Positions 1 to 5,542 of a stretch of DNA of 10,946 nt are shown piece after piece. The DNA is from an uncultured Clostridia bacterium (GTDB lineage: Bacteria; Bacillota; Clostridia; Christensenellales; UBA1242): positions 1 to 10,946 of the forward strand of contig CANBAX010000018.1 in NCBI GenBank assembly GCA_947366645.1, read 5' to 3'. A program made the translations under genes and the position numbers. The stretch's first letter is position 1. Each line of letters begins with the position of its first letter. The notes beneath the pieces are model-generated. The model saw only the letters and a list, made by a program, of their open reading frames with translations, did no database searches and had not been told where the DNA came from.

Positions 1-103
1 CCTTTGCGGTGGTAATAACGGCGGATGCGGTATCGACACTTGCACTTTAATACTTATCTTATTATTATGTGGCTGTGGCACAACCTGCGGAAACAGATGC
101 TAA
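1..103 (+). CDS. C-terminal fragment of a Cys/Gly-rich small protein
   Basis: The reading frame is open from base 2 and stops at TAA 101-103, leaving 33 residues. It contains seven cysteines and many glycines around a hydrophobic run (ILILLL) at about the middle, and ends CGNRC. The start lies outside the window. A rho-independent terminator follows 16 bases later, which supports a real gene end. Short Firmicutes proteins of this composition (Cys/Gly clusters flanking a Leu/Ile stretch, sometimes annotated as chorion-class high-cysteine or spore-coat-like) are the closest match I can recall. That assignment rests on composition alone, and the function is unknown. Confidence 0.5.
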   Translation, partial: LCGGNNGGCGIDTCTLILILLLCGCGTTCGNRC

Positions 104-119
104 AAGAATAAAAAACAAG

Positions 120-147
120 AAAAGGACTAATAATTTAGTCCTTTTTT
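120..147 (+). terminator. rho-independent terminator
   Basis: A perfect stem AAAGGACTAA (121-130) / TTAGTCCTTT (135-144) with a TAAT loop is followed by a T run to 147. It ends the Cys/Gly-rich gene. Confidence 0.85.
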
Positions 148-158
148 TAATAAAATCC

Positions 159-187
159 TTTACATTTCAATAAATTTCGTATAAAAT
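159..187 (+). promoter_or_regulatory. sigma-A-type promoter of the PH-domain gene
   Basis: -35 TTTACA (159-164), 17-base spacer, -10 TAAAAT (182-187). The predicted start lies about 20 bases before the AGGAGG site (205-210), which is 5 bases from the ATG at 216. Confidence 0.6.
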
Positions 188-215
188 ATAGATATAAATT
201 CCTCAGGAGGTAAAT

Positions 216-590
216 ATGAGATTTGAAAAGGGTGCTGAAATTGTTTGGCAGGATAGAAAAAGACATTTCGGTCTTCCATGGTCTTTTTATAGATATTATT
301 TAGTACAAAAAGAGGGCGAATGGGTAAAACTTTTCAGACATAAGGGCTTTTTATCTGCAATTATACACGAAACAAATGTGTATAGATGCAATGATATCTC
401 TATGCATCGCTCACTTATCGACCTCATTTTCCGTACCGGAACAATAGAAATTATGACAGATGATGCTGATACACCAGTTTTCCACTTAAGGCATATCGCA
501 CACCCTTATGAAGTACGCGACCTGCTTTCTAACACTATTGAAATTGAGAGGAAGAAACGCGGGGTTAGCCTTACTGAGATTAGACACTAA
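216..590 (+). CDS. bacterial PH-domain-like protein
   Basis: This gene encodes 124 residues with no signal peptide and no clear membrane segment. The start is fixed by AGGAGG five bases upstream. The pattern fits bacterial PH-domain (bPH/YdbS-like) proteins: a basic N-terminal strand region with RKRHFGLPWSFYRYYL at about 14-29, a VYRCNDIS turn at about 55-62, then GTIEI, DD..TPVFHLRHI and a closing amphipathic helix EVRDLLSNTIEIERKKRG at about 99-116. Such domains form a seven-strand barrel capped by a helix; their bacterial ligands are mostly unknown. It stands alone between its own promoter and terminator. The family call is by pattern recognition only, and I cannot assign a specific function or partner. 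Confidence 0.7.
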   Translation: MRFEKGAEIVWQDRKRHFGLPWSFYRYYLVQKEGEWVKLFRHKGFLSAIIHETNVYRCNDISMHRSLIDLIFRTGTIEIMTDDADTPVFHLRHIAHPYEVRDLLSNTIEIERKKRGVSLTEIRH

Positions 591-614
591 ACTGGGGAGG
601 CACCATTTCGGCAC

Positions 615-655
615 ATAAAAACTTTAATCGTTAAAGATTAAAGTTTTTATTTTTA
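615..655 (+). terminator. terminator of the PH-domain gene, possibly bidirectional
   Basis: A perfect 15-bp AT-rich stem (615-629 with 636-650, loop GTTAAA) is followed on + by TTTTA. On the - strand the stem itself ends in a T5 run, so it could also stop transcripts coming from RNA-A copy 1. Confidence 0.75.
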
Positions 656-775
656 CGCGTACACGCACATTGAAAATGTGCTAACCGCTACCCTCGCGGT
701 TTCTCCACCTAGTCCTCTTCCATAAGCGGGGCGGAAACCCTATTGTTTCCGCGATAATATGTTTGGACAGACACC
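656..775 (-). ncRNA. candidate structured RNA (RNA-A), copy 1
   Basis: This non-coding stretch between convergent genes shares an ordered set of blocks with 7642-7830. 698-722 matches 7708-7732 at 24 of 25 positions, and 656-665 matches 7665-7674 at 9 of 10. Hairpins lie in equivalent places but with different sequence: 665-670/676-681 (GCACAT/ATGTGC), 683-688/696-701 (AACCGC/GCGGTT) and 731-738/745-752 (GCGGAAAC/GTTTCCGC). GTCC at 712-715 can also pair with GGAC at 765-768. Conserved loops with changed but still paired stems argue for RNA. The strand is inferred from copy 2, which has its own -10 box; no clear promoter is seen here. I do not recognise the family. Confidence 0.45.
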
Positions 776-780
776 ACTCT

Positions 781-812
781 GAAAAATAGCCATAGTGATA
801 AACTATGGCTTT
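781..812 (-). terminator. terminator of the sepF-lspA-rlu operon
   Basis: Stem 788-795 (AGCCATAG) with 803-810 (CTATGGCT), 7-base loop, then TATTTTT on the - strand. It begins right after the pseudouridine synthase stop codon at 813-815 and also has a T run on +. Confidence 0.85.
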
Positions 813-1712
813 TTATTGTTCTTTTAATTTTTTTAGATATTTTTCAAAGTGTTCTGGTAAGGGTATTTCAAATTTCATTGTTTCGCCTGTGCGTGGGTGG
901 GTAAATTCTAAGGAGTAGGAGTGAAGAAGTTGACCATTAAGACCCTTAACCGCTTTTCCATAAACTTTATCCCCCACTACTGGGTGGCCAAGCGACTTGG
1001 CATGAACACGGATTTGATGAGTACGCCCCGTTTTCAGTGAAAATTCAACAAGACAGGCGGTGGTAAATCTTTTAATCACCCTATACTGGGTAATTGCAAT
1101 TCTACCCTTATCTGACACTGCAATTTTTTTCCTATCTGACTTACTTCGCTCAAGATAGGTTTTTATCTCCCCTTCATCTTCTTTCAAGTTCCCGTCAAGA
1201 AGTGCCAAATATTTACGCTTACAAGTTTTTTCTTTAATCTGCCCCGCAAGCGAGATATGCGACGTATCATTTTTTGCGACCACCATAAGTCCTGAAGTGT
1301 CTTTATCAAGTCTATGTACAATGCCTGGGCGAAGAACGCCATTTATTCCACTCAAATCTTTTATTCTATATAATAGCCCATTGACAAGAGTGCCGTCACG
1401 AGTGGAAGAACACGGATGCACCACCAACCCCTGCGGCTTATTGACAACTATCAAATCCTTATCTTCATAAACTATTTCAAACTCAACATTTTGTGGCATA
1501 GCGTCAAGAGGTTTTACTTCGCTAATCTCAAACTCCACCTTTTGACCTAATTTAACCTTTTCGCCCGCCTTAACCTTTTTGCCCTCAAGAAGAATTTTGC
1601 CTTCGTCTATCATATTTTTAATATAAGCACGTGAAAAATTAGGATATCTATTATTAAAAACGATATCCAAACGGCTGTTTTTTTCACTTTCATCTATATA
1701 AAACAAATTCAT
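813..1712 (-). CDS. RluA/RluD-family 23S rRNA pseudouridine synthase
   Basis: This 299-residue enzyme converts specific uridines to pseudouridine, most likely in 23S rRNA. It has an N-terminal S4 RNA-binding domain (about 13-62, SRLDIVF and the following helices) and a catalytic domain with HRLDKDTSG at 133-141, in which D136 is the catalytic aspartate. The family motif GRTHQIRVHAKSLGHPVVGD follows at about 229-248. Length and domain order match RluD/YlyB proteins, which often follow lspA in Firmicutes. The ATG overlaps the lspA stop as ATGA, and AAGGAAG lies just upstream. RluD-like versus another RluA-family specificity (for example RluC) cannot be settled from the sequence, so no symbol is given. 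Confidence 0.93.
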   Translation of the reverse strand: MNLFYIDESEKNSRLDIVFNNRYPNFSRAYIKNMIDEGKILLEGKKVKAGEKVKLGQKVEFEISEVKPLDAMPQNVEFEIVYEDKDLIVVNKPQGLVVHPCSSTRDGTLVNGLLYRIKDLSGINGVLRPGIVHRLDKDTSGLMVVAKNDTSHISLAGQIKEKTCKRKYLALLDGNLKEDEGEIKTYLERSKSDRKKIAVSDKGRIAITQYRVIKRFTTACLVEFSLKTGRTHQIRVHAKSLGHPVVGDKVYGKAVKGLNGQLLHSYSLEFTHPRTGETMKFEIPLPEHFEKYLKKLKEQ

Positions 1713-2215
1713 TTTTCTTCCTTAGGTTTTTCTTTTGGCATAATAAATAGGAAATAGACAATTAAAATTACAATTCCGATACACAAAGCAACATCGGCAA
1801 GGTTGAATACTGGAAAAGTCATAAAGTCAAAATCAATAAAATCGCGAACATAACCCAAGAAAATTCTATCAAATAGATTCCCAAAACTGCCACCAACAAT
1901 AAAGCCAAATGCGACACTTAGTGTTTTTGATATTTGCGTCTTACTCTTAACAAATTTTAAAACATAACAAGCTATAAATATACCAATTAATAATGCTGTT
2001 AATATTATGAGGAAAATTGTTTTTCCCTCAAATATGCCATAGCCCGCGCCAGTGTTATGAACTTTAATAAACCTAATAAATCCTGGCAAAAAAGAAACAG
2101 GCTCACTGCCCAAAAAGCTGTCAAAATAATATTTTGTGCCTATATCTACCCCAAACACCGCTAATGAAAGCACTATGGCAATAATAAGCGGTATCCACCT
2201 ATTTTTATTCTTCAA
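1709..2215 (-). CDS. lspA: lipoprotein signal peptidase II
   Basis: This membrane aspartyl protease removes signal peptides from prolipoproteins after lipidation. I place the start at TTG 2213-2215, giving 168 residues, because AGAGGGG (2223-2229) sits seven bases upstream and the family is 150-170 residues long. A longer in-frame reading from 2266 would overlap sepF by about 60 bases. Four hydrophobic segments are visible. The conserved residues are present: D24 in VDIGTK, N54 in HNTGAGYGIF, and the catalytic pair D116 in GNLFDRI and D141 in FNLADV. It lies between sepF and the pseudouridine synthase, overlapping both by a few bases, as expected for one translationally coupled operon. The non-ATG start is an inference from spacing. 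Confidence 0.93.
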   Translation of the reverse strand: MKNKNRWIPLIIAIVLSLAVFGVDIGTKYYFDSFLGSEPVSFLPGFIRFIKVHNTGAGYGIFEGKTIFLIILTALLIGIFIACYVLKFVKSKTQISKTLSVAFGFIVGGSFGNLFDRIFLGYVRDFIDFDFMTFPVFNLADVALCIGIVILIVYFLFIMPKEKPKEEK

Positions 2216-2576
2216 CTTCAAGCCCCTCTGGAAGCAAAAGATAAAGTCTATCTTCATCAAGGACAATAAACTTAGCGTTCATGCCATAGGTTACACCATG
2301 AAAATAGTCAAGTATTCTTTGGCTTTCACCTTTATCACAACTTTCAATACTTATTATAACCGCTTTTTTATCTTTTAAGAACTGAGCATAATCTTTGGCT
2401 TGCAAAAAAGTGACGGGATAGTAAACAGGAATGCCGTCAATATGGTCTACCCTATTTGTAGTTTTACCATCTTTAAACTTATATGTAGCCTTTGTTTTAG
2501 GTTTTTTATCAGGTTTTGCTTTCTGCTCACTGCCCTCAAAGCCAAGCGCTTTGAATACATAACCCATAAATCCCAT
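2205..2576 (-). CDS. sepF: cell division protein SepF
   Basis: SepF is a membrane-tethered FtsZ partner that helps assemble the Z ring in Gram-positive bacteria. This 123-residue protein has the two expected parts: a short amphipathic N-terminal helix (MGFMGYVFKALGF) suited to membrane binding, a charged Lys-rich linker (about 17-40), and a compact SepF core (about 45-121) with PVTFLQAKDYAQFLKD, RILDYFHGVTYG and a final LLLPEGLEV. GAGGTG (2581-2586) precedes the ATG. It is the first gene of the sepF-lspA-rlu unit. In many Firmicutes sepF lies near ylmD/ylmE/ylmG/divIVA; none of these is seen next to it here. The Rossmann-like oligomerisation core is intact, and the length is slightly short for the family. 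Confidence 0.88.
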   Translation of the reverse strand: MGFMGYVFKALGFEGSEQKAKPDKKPKTKATYKFKDGKTTNRVDHIDGIPVYYPVTFLQAKDYAQFLKDKKAVIISIESCDKGESQRILDYFHGVTYGMNAKFIVLDEDRLYLLLPEGLEVEE

Positions 2577-2594
2577 ACTTCACCTCTTAACAAG

Positions 2595-2623
2595 AGAATA
2601 GCATAAAGCAAATTAAAAATCAA
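2595..2623 (-). promoter_or_regulatory. promoter of the sepF-lspA-rlu operon
   Basis: Read on -: -35 TTGATT (2618-2623), 17-base spacer, extended -10 TGC-TATTCT (hexamer 2595-2600). It lies about 20 bases upstream of the sepF start and just after the terminator of the preceding regulator gene. Confidence 0.6.
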
Positions 2624-2625
2624 AT

Positions 2626-2658
2626 AAAAAAGACTACTAAACATTCTTGCTAGTAATC
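2626..2658 (-). terminator. terminator overlapping the end of the first Xre gene
   Basis: An 8-bp stem, 2651-2658 with 2632-2639 (one G-U pair), is followed on - by TTTTTT. The stem includes the last two codons and the stop of the regulator gene ending at 2650. Confidence 0.65.
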
Positions 2659-2859
2659 TTGTAATCCAATTAAAAAATCAGCAGAAACACCTAGTTCTAC
2701 ACAAATCTTCATAAGCATAGTAAGGTTTGGTTCTATTTCTCCCAATTCCCATTTTGCTACAGCAGAACGATTAATGTTTAAACGTTCTGCCAACATTGTC
2801 TGTGATAGCCCCTGTTCCTTTCTTATTTCTTTTAATCTGTCTTTAAACTTTAAATTCAT
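2650..2859 (-). CDS. small Xre/Cro-CI-family transcriptional regulator (copy 1)
   Basis: This 69-residue protein is almost only a helix-turn-helix domain: RLKEIRKEQGLSQTMLAERL (about 8-27), recognition helix region NRSAVAKWELGEIEPN (about 30-45), then LMKICVELGVSADFLIGL. It lacks any C-terminal sensor or dimerisation domain. It is clearly paralogous to the gene at 2976-3182 (shared VAKWELGE.EP and VSAD.LIGL). No Shine-Dalgarno site is seen. The -10 hexamer TATACT ends six bases before the ATG, so a leaderless mRNA is predicted. A perfect dyad (2898-2916) lies just upstream of its -35. Target genes are unknown; self-regulation through that dyad is an inference. Confidence 0.88.
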   Translation of the reverse strand: MNLKFKDRLKEIRKEQGLSQTMLAERLNINRSAVAKWELGEIEPNLTMLMKICVELGVSADFLIGLQDY

Positions 2860-2865
2860 ATAATT

Positions 2866-2894
2866 AGTATAGCTAATAAAAAAACATCTTGCAA
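2866..2894 (-). promoter_or_regulatory. promoter of Xre copy 1, predicted leaderless start
   Basis: Read on -: -35 TTGCAA (2889-2894), 17-base spacer, -10 TATACT (2866-2871). Only six bases separate the -10 from the ATG at 2859, so transcription would start at or next to the start codon. Confidence 0.6.
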
Positions 2895-2897
2895 TAC

Positions 2898-2916
2898 TGC
2901 TCCAATATCTGGAGCA
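2898..2916. promoter_or_regulatory. candidate operator dyad
   Basis: Perfect inverted repeat TGCTCCA (2898-2904), 5-base spacer, TGGAGCA (2910-2916), three bases upstream of the -35 of Xre copy 1. Seven-base arms around a short spacer are typical of Xre-dimer sites. The binding protein is not known. Confidence 0.5.
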
Positions 2917-2975
2917 ATAGCTAAAAATATAAAGATTAAATAAAGCAACTGGCTTTATTAAAAAATAAAAAAAGA

Positions 2976-3182
2976 TTAGTCTATAAGACCAATTAAATAG
3001 TCAGCACTCACTTTTAATGCTTTGCAAATATTGTATATCATGTTTATACTAGGCTCCAATTCGCCTAATTCCCATTTTGCTACAGTAGACTGATATGTAT
3101 CAAGCATTCGACTTAACTCTTTTTGTGTCAAATTATTTTCTAATCTAACTTCTTTTAATCTTTTTGCAAATTTAGTTTCCAT
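2976..3182 (-). CDS. small Xre/Cro-CI-family transcriptional regulator (copy 2)
   Basis: This 68-residue stand-alone helix-turn-helix protein has helices RLKEVRLENNLTQKELSRML (about 8-27) and STVAKWELGELEPS (about 32-45), and ends VSADYLIGLID. It is a close paralog of the gene at 2650-2859 and shares its length and C-terminal signature, so the pair probably arose by tandem duplication. No ribosome binding site is seen. A TAATAT hexamer (3189-3194) ends six bases before the ATG, again suggesting leaderless expression, but no convincing -35 is found. A loose inverted repeat TTGAAT-N14-ATTCAA lies at 3203-3228. The DNA target is unknown. Confidence 0.87.
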   Translation of the reverse strand: METKFAKRLKEVRLENNLTQKELSRMLDTYQSTVAKWELGELEPSINMIYNICKALKVSADYLIGLID

Positions 3183-3238
3183 AGAAAAATATTATTCCAT
3201 ATTTGAATTATTTTCTACAAGTATTCAATTTTTCTATT

Positions 3239-3445
3239 TTAGTCTTCTGTACCTAAAAGATAACCGACGGAAACTTGAAAAAATTGTGCTATATCAACTA
3301 ATACTTCAAAACTTGGTTGTTGTATTTCTTTTTCCCAGTGGTATATGGTTGTACGAGTAACATAAAAAACCTCAGCCAACTGAGATTTAGTTAACCCCCT
3401 ATCTTTTCTTAATTCAGCCAACCTTTTACCAAACTCTACTTTCAT
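3239..3445 (-). CDS. small Xre-family transcriptional regulator (copy 3)
   Basis: I start this gene at ATG 3443-3445 (68 residues, MKVEFGKRLAEL...), since the family pattern begins there. The longer GTG reading from 3487 adds a hydrophobic 14-residue tail and runs into the divergent promoter. The domain has RLAELRKDRGLTKSQLAEVF (about 8-27) and the recognition region TRTTIYHWEKEIQQPS, then VSVGYLLGTED. It belongs to a different branch from the other two minus-strand copies. A TAAAAT box (3453-3458) ends seven bases before this ATG with no Shine-Dalgarno site, consistent with leaderless expression. It is divergent from the Cro-like gene at 3544, and the inverted repeat between them is a plausible shared control site. 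Confidence 0.83.
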   Translation of the reverse strand: MKVEFGKRLAELRKDRGLTKSQLAEVFYVTRTTIYHWEKEIQQPSFEVLVDIAQFFQVSVGYLLGTED

Positions 3446-3480
3446 TATTATAATTTTAAACCAAAACCCCATAAAAATAC

Positions 3481-3510
3481 TTGACACGGACGTAAATCGT
3501 CCGCTATAAT
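3481..3510 (+). promoter_or_regulatory. consensus promoter of the Cro-like gene
   Basis: -35 TTGACA (3481-3486), 18-base spacer, -10 TATAAT (3505-3510): both hexamers match consensus. The expected start is near 3517, followed by AAGGAGGT (3531-3538) and ATG at 3544. Confidence 0.85.
3487..3503. promoter_or_regulatory. operator dyad filling the promoter spacer
   Basis: Perfect inverted repeat CGGACG-TAAAT-CGTCCG lies exactly between the -35 and -10 boxes. A dimer bound here would block RNA polymerase, so repression is the likely outcome. Candidate binders are the two flanking helix-turn-helix proteins. Confidence 0.7.
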
Positions 3511-3543
3511 AAGATATTCACTTTTTGAATAAGGAGGTAAAAT

Positions 3544-3831
3544 ATGGATGTAATAGTGAATAACGACAAGATAAGATTTTATATGTTAGAGACACAACAA
3601 GATAAATTTACATTAGCGAGAAAATGCCAGTTAAGTTGCGGACAAATTAGCGACCTTTTAAATAAACGACATAGGTGCATTAGCATAGATACTGTCATAA
3701 AGTTTTGTCAAGGTACAGGACTTAGTTTTAAAGATATTTTTACAATAGATAAGATAAAAAGCAAAAAGGAACAACACTTTATAGATGTTATGACAATTTA
3801 TTTAGATGAATATAGAAAAGCGAGGTTATAA
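3544..3831 (+). CDS. Cro-like helix-turn-helix regulator
   Basis: This 95-residue protein has an AGGAGG site six bases upstream and a consensus promoter with an operator in its spacer. Residues of about 10-68 form a Cro/CI-type domain: a first helix with IRFYMLETQQ, then KFTLARKCQLSCGQISDLLNK (turn and recognition helix) and ISIDTVIKFCQGTGLSFKDIF. The following IDKIKSKKEQHFIDVMTIYLDEYRKARL looks like a charged C-terminal helix that could mediate dimerisation. It differs from the three minus-strand regulators in branch, strand and translation signals. A phage-type divergent repressor/Cro switch is suggested by the arrangement, but no phage or integrative-element genes are visible nearby. Confidence 0.8.
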   Translation: MDVIVNNDKIRFYMLETQQDKFTLARKCQLSCGQISDLLNKRHRCISIDTVIKFCQGTGLSFKDIFTIDKIKSKKEQHFIDVMTIYLDEYRKARL

Positions 3832-3868
3832 TTATTAATAAGTACTTCCGTAACAACCAAAACAACGC

Positions 3869-4039
3869 AAAAAAAAGACATGATAACTTCATGTCTTTTT
3901 TTATTTCATAGATTTCTCCGCTCCACTGCGTTTCGGTCGAAATGACAGTGAGAGTGCAGGTCGAAAAGACAAAAATGGAAAAGGTCAGAATTACAGAGGG
4001 AGTGCAGGTCAGAATGACAAGGTGTTAATTACTCGATAA
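3869..4039. repeat. duplicated terminator plus REP-like repeat, copy 1
   Basis: This is part of the gene-free stretch 3832-4247. Bases 3889-3962 are identical to 4155-4228 (74 bases). Inside lies a REP-like imperfect palindrome from ATTTCTCC (3912) to GTCGAAAT (3943). A 48-base insert (3963-4010) carries a degenerate second copy of the AGTGCAGGTC end. 4011-4025 again matches 4229-4243. The copy ends TTACTCGATAA (4029-4039), mirroring the last codons and stop of tuf (4248-4258). Confidence 0.85.
3874..3904 (+). terminator. terminator of the Cro-like gene, bidirectional
   Basis: Stem AAAGACATGA (3874-3883) / TCATGTCTTT (3889-3898), loop TAACT, with a T run on + and a matching A run on the left. 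It is the same stem as the tuf terminator with a different loop. Confidence 0.85.
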
Positions 4040-4105
4040 CGCGAAGTGCAGAGGCAAGCGGGCACCATTTGCATATGCACGACAAAGTTATATAATTGCA
4101 ATAAT

Positions 4106-4137
4106 GCACACAATTCGTGTGCTTTGCTGAAAGCAAA
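4106..4137. repeat. two adjacent perfect hairpins
   Basis: GCACAC-AATTC-GTGTGC (4106-4122) is followed directly by TTTGCT-GAA-AGCAAA (4123-4137), next to the tuf terminator. The region 4040-4105 between the two repeat copies shows no further recognisable feature. The role of the hairpins is unknown. Confidence 0.6.
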
Positions 4138-4258
4138 AAAAAGACATGAGTTTATCATGTCTTTTTTTATTTCATAGATTTCTCCGCTCCACTGCGTTTC
4201 GGTCGAAATGACAGTGAGAGTGCAGGTCAGAATGACAAGGTGTGTAATTATTCGATAA
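4133..4258. repeat. duplicated terminator plus REP-like repeat, copy 2
   Basis: This copy includes the tuf terminator, the REP-like palindrome and the 3' end of tuf (stop codon 4248-4250). 4155-4228 is identical to 3889-3962. It lies within the tuf 3' untranslated region on the - strand. Confidence 0.85.
4135..4170 (-). terminator. terminator of the str operon after tuf
   Basis: Stem AAGACATGA (4141-4149) / TCATGTCTT (4155-4163), loop GTTTA. On - it is followed by eight T. It lies about 85 bases after the tuf stop. Confidence 0.88.
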
Positions 4259-5447
4259 TTGAAGAAACTACACCAGAACCAACTGTTCTGCCACCTTCAC
4301 GGATAGCGAAACGAAGTCCTTGCTCGATAGCGATAGGGTTGATGAGGCTTACTGTCATATTAACGTGGTCGCCTGGCATAACCATTTCTACGCCCTTCTC
4401 AAGTTCGATAACACCAGTGATATCGGTAGTTCTGAAATAGAATTGCGGACGGTAACCATTGAAGAATGGAGTATGACGGCCACCCTCTTCTTTCTTAAGA
4501 ACGTAAACTTCTGCAATGAACTTAGTGTGTGGGTTAATTGAGCCTGGTTTGCAAAGAACTTGACCTCTTTCGATTTCGTTTCTTTGGATACCACGAAGAA
4601 GAAGTCCTGCGTTATCACCTGCGATAGCTGCGTCAAGTGATTTGTGGAACATTTCAACGCCGGTAACAACGGTTTGTTTCTTAGCGCCAAGACCAACGAT
4701 TTCTACAACGTCGTTAACTTTAACTTGACCTCTTTCTACCTTACCAGTTGCAACAGTACCACGACCAGTGATAGTGAATACGTCTTCAACAGGCATTAAG
4801 AAAGGTTTGTCGATTTCTCTTTGAGGCTCTGGAATATAAGAGTCAAGAGCTGCAAGAAGTTCCTCAACAGGTTTGCAAGCTGCATCGTTTGCATTGCCAG
4901 CTTTTGCTGCTTCAAGAGCTTTAAGAGCTGAACCTTTGATAATTGGAGTTGTATCTCCTGGGAATCCATATTCTGTAAGAAGGTCACGGATTTCCATTTC
5001 AACAAGTTCAAGAAGTTCTGGGTCGTCAACTTGGTCAGTTTTGTTCATAAATACTACAATGTATGGAACGCCAACCTGTCTTGCAAGAAGAATATGCTCT
5101 CTTGTTTGAGGCATAGGACCGTCTGTTGAAGCAACAACAAGAACTGCTCCGTCCATTTGTGCTGCACCGGTAATCATGTTTTTAACATAGTCTGCGTGTC
5201 CTGGGCAGTCTACGTGGGCATAGTGACGATTTGCTGTTTCGTACTCAACATGAGCGGTGTTAATTGTGATACCTCTTGCCTTTTCTTCTGGGGCTTTATC
5301 GATATCTGCATAGTCCATTTTGTCAGCGTTACCATTAAGGGCGCTCCACATAGCGATAGCGGCTGTCAAAGTGGTTTTACCATGGTCTACGTGACCAATT
5401 GTACCAACGTTTACGTGTGGTTTGTTTCTAACATAAGCTTGTGCCAT
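4248..5447 (-). CDS. tuf: translation elongation factor Tu
   Basis: EF-Tu carries aminoacyl-tRNA to the ribosomal A site as a GTP complex. All 399 residues are present, near the usual 394-400. G1 is GHVDHGKT (18-25), switch I has RGITI (58-62), G3 is DCPGH (80-84, with the catalytic His84), G4 is NKTD (135-138) and G5 is GSAL. Domain II (about 210-300) carries GRGTVATGKVERG, and domain III ends GSGVVSSIIE. The N-terminal MAQAYVRNKPH differs somewhat from the common MAKEKFERxKPH. It is the last gene of the str operon, 95 bases after fusA, with AAGGAG ten bases before the ATG. A possible extra promoter sits in the gap, which would suit the high demand for EF-Tu. No second tuf copy is in this window. 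Confidence 0.98.
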   Translation of the reverse strand: MAQAYVRNKPHVNVGTIGHVDHGKTTLTAAIAMWSALNGNADKMDYADIDKAPEEKARGITINTAHVEYETANRHYAHVDCPGHADYVKNMITGAAQMDGAVLVVASTDGPMPQTREHILLARQVGVPYIVVFMNKTDQVDDPELLELVEMEIRDLLTEYGFPGDTTPIIKGSALKALEAAKAGNANDAACKPVEELLAALDSYIPEPQREIDKPFLMPVEDVFTITGRGTVATGKVERGQVKVNDVVEIVGLGAKKQTVVTGVEMFHKSLDAAIAGDNAGLLLRGIQRNEIERGQVLCKPGSINPHTKFIAEVYVLKKEEGGRHTPFFNGYRPQFYFRTTDITGVIELEKGVEMVMPGDHVNMTVSLINPIAIEQGLRFAIREGGRTVGSGVVSSIIE

Positions 5448-5486
5448 AGTTATTAATCTCCTTTTTCTTTTTTTTATTACTTTGTA

Positions 5487-5514
5487 AGTTTAACATACAA
5501 ATATTTTTTTTCAA
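5487..5514 (-). promoter_or_regulatory. possible internal promoter for tuf
   Basis: Read on -: -35 TTGAAA (5509-5514), 16-base spacer, extended -10 TGT-TAAACT (hexamer 5487-5492), in the 95-base fusA-tuf gap. No terminator follows fusA, so tuf can also be read from the upstream operon promoter. Confidence 0.4.
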
Positions 5515-5542
5515 AATGTTTTTCATATGTTTTTAAAAATTT

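Noticed and set aside
1709..2266. Longer lspA reading from 2266
   Set aside because: The extra 17 residues overlap sepF by about 60 bases, lack a ribosome binding site and are not hydrophobic in the family pattern; TTG at 2215 has AGAGGGG at seven bases.
2447..2644. Frame on - beginning MFSSLFYLIFNLL overlapping sepF
   Set aside because: It lies almost entirely out of frame over the sepF gene and its promoter, with no ribosome binding site.
3239..3487. Longer form of Xre copy 3 from GTG 3487
   Set aside because: It would begin inside the -35/operator region of the divergent gene, without a ribosome binding site, and adds residues absent from the family.
3869..4258. CRISPR array
   Set aside because: There are only two long repeats with unequal, related spacers and no cas genes; it is a segmental duplication with a REP-like palindrome.
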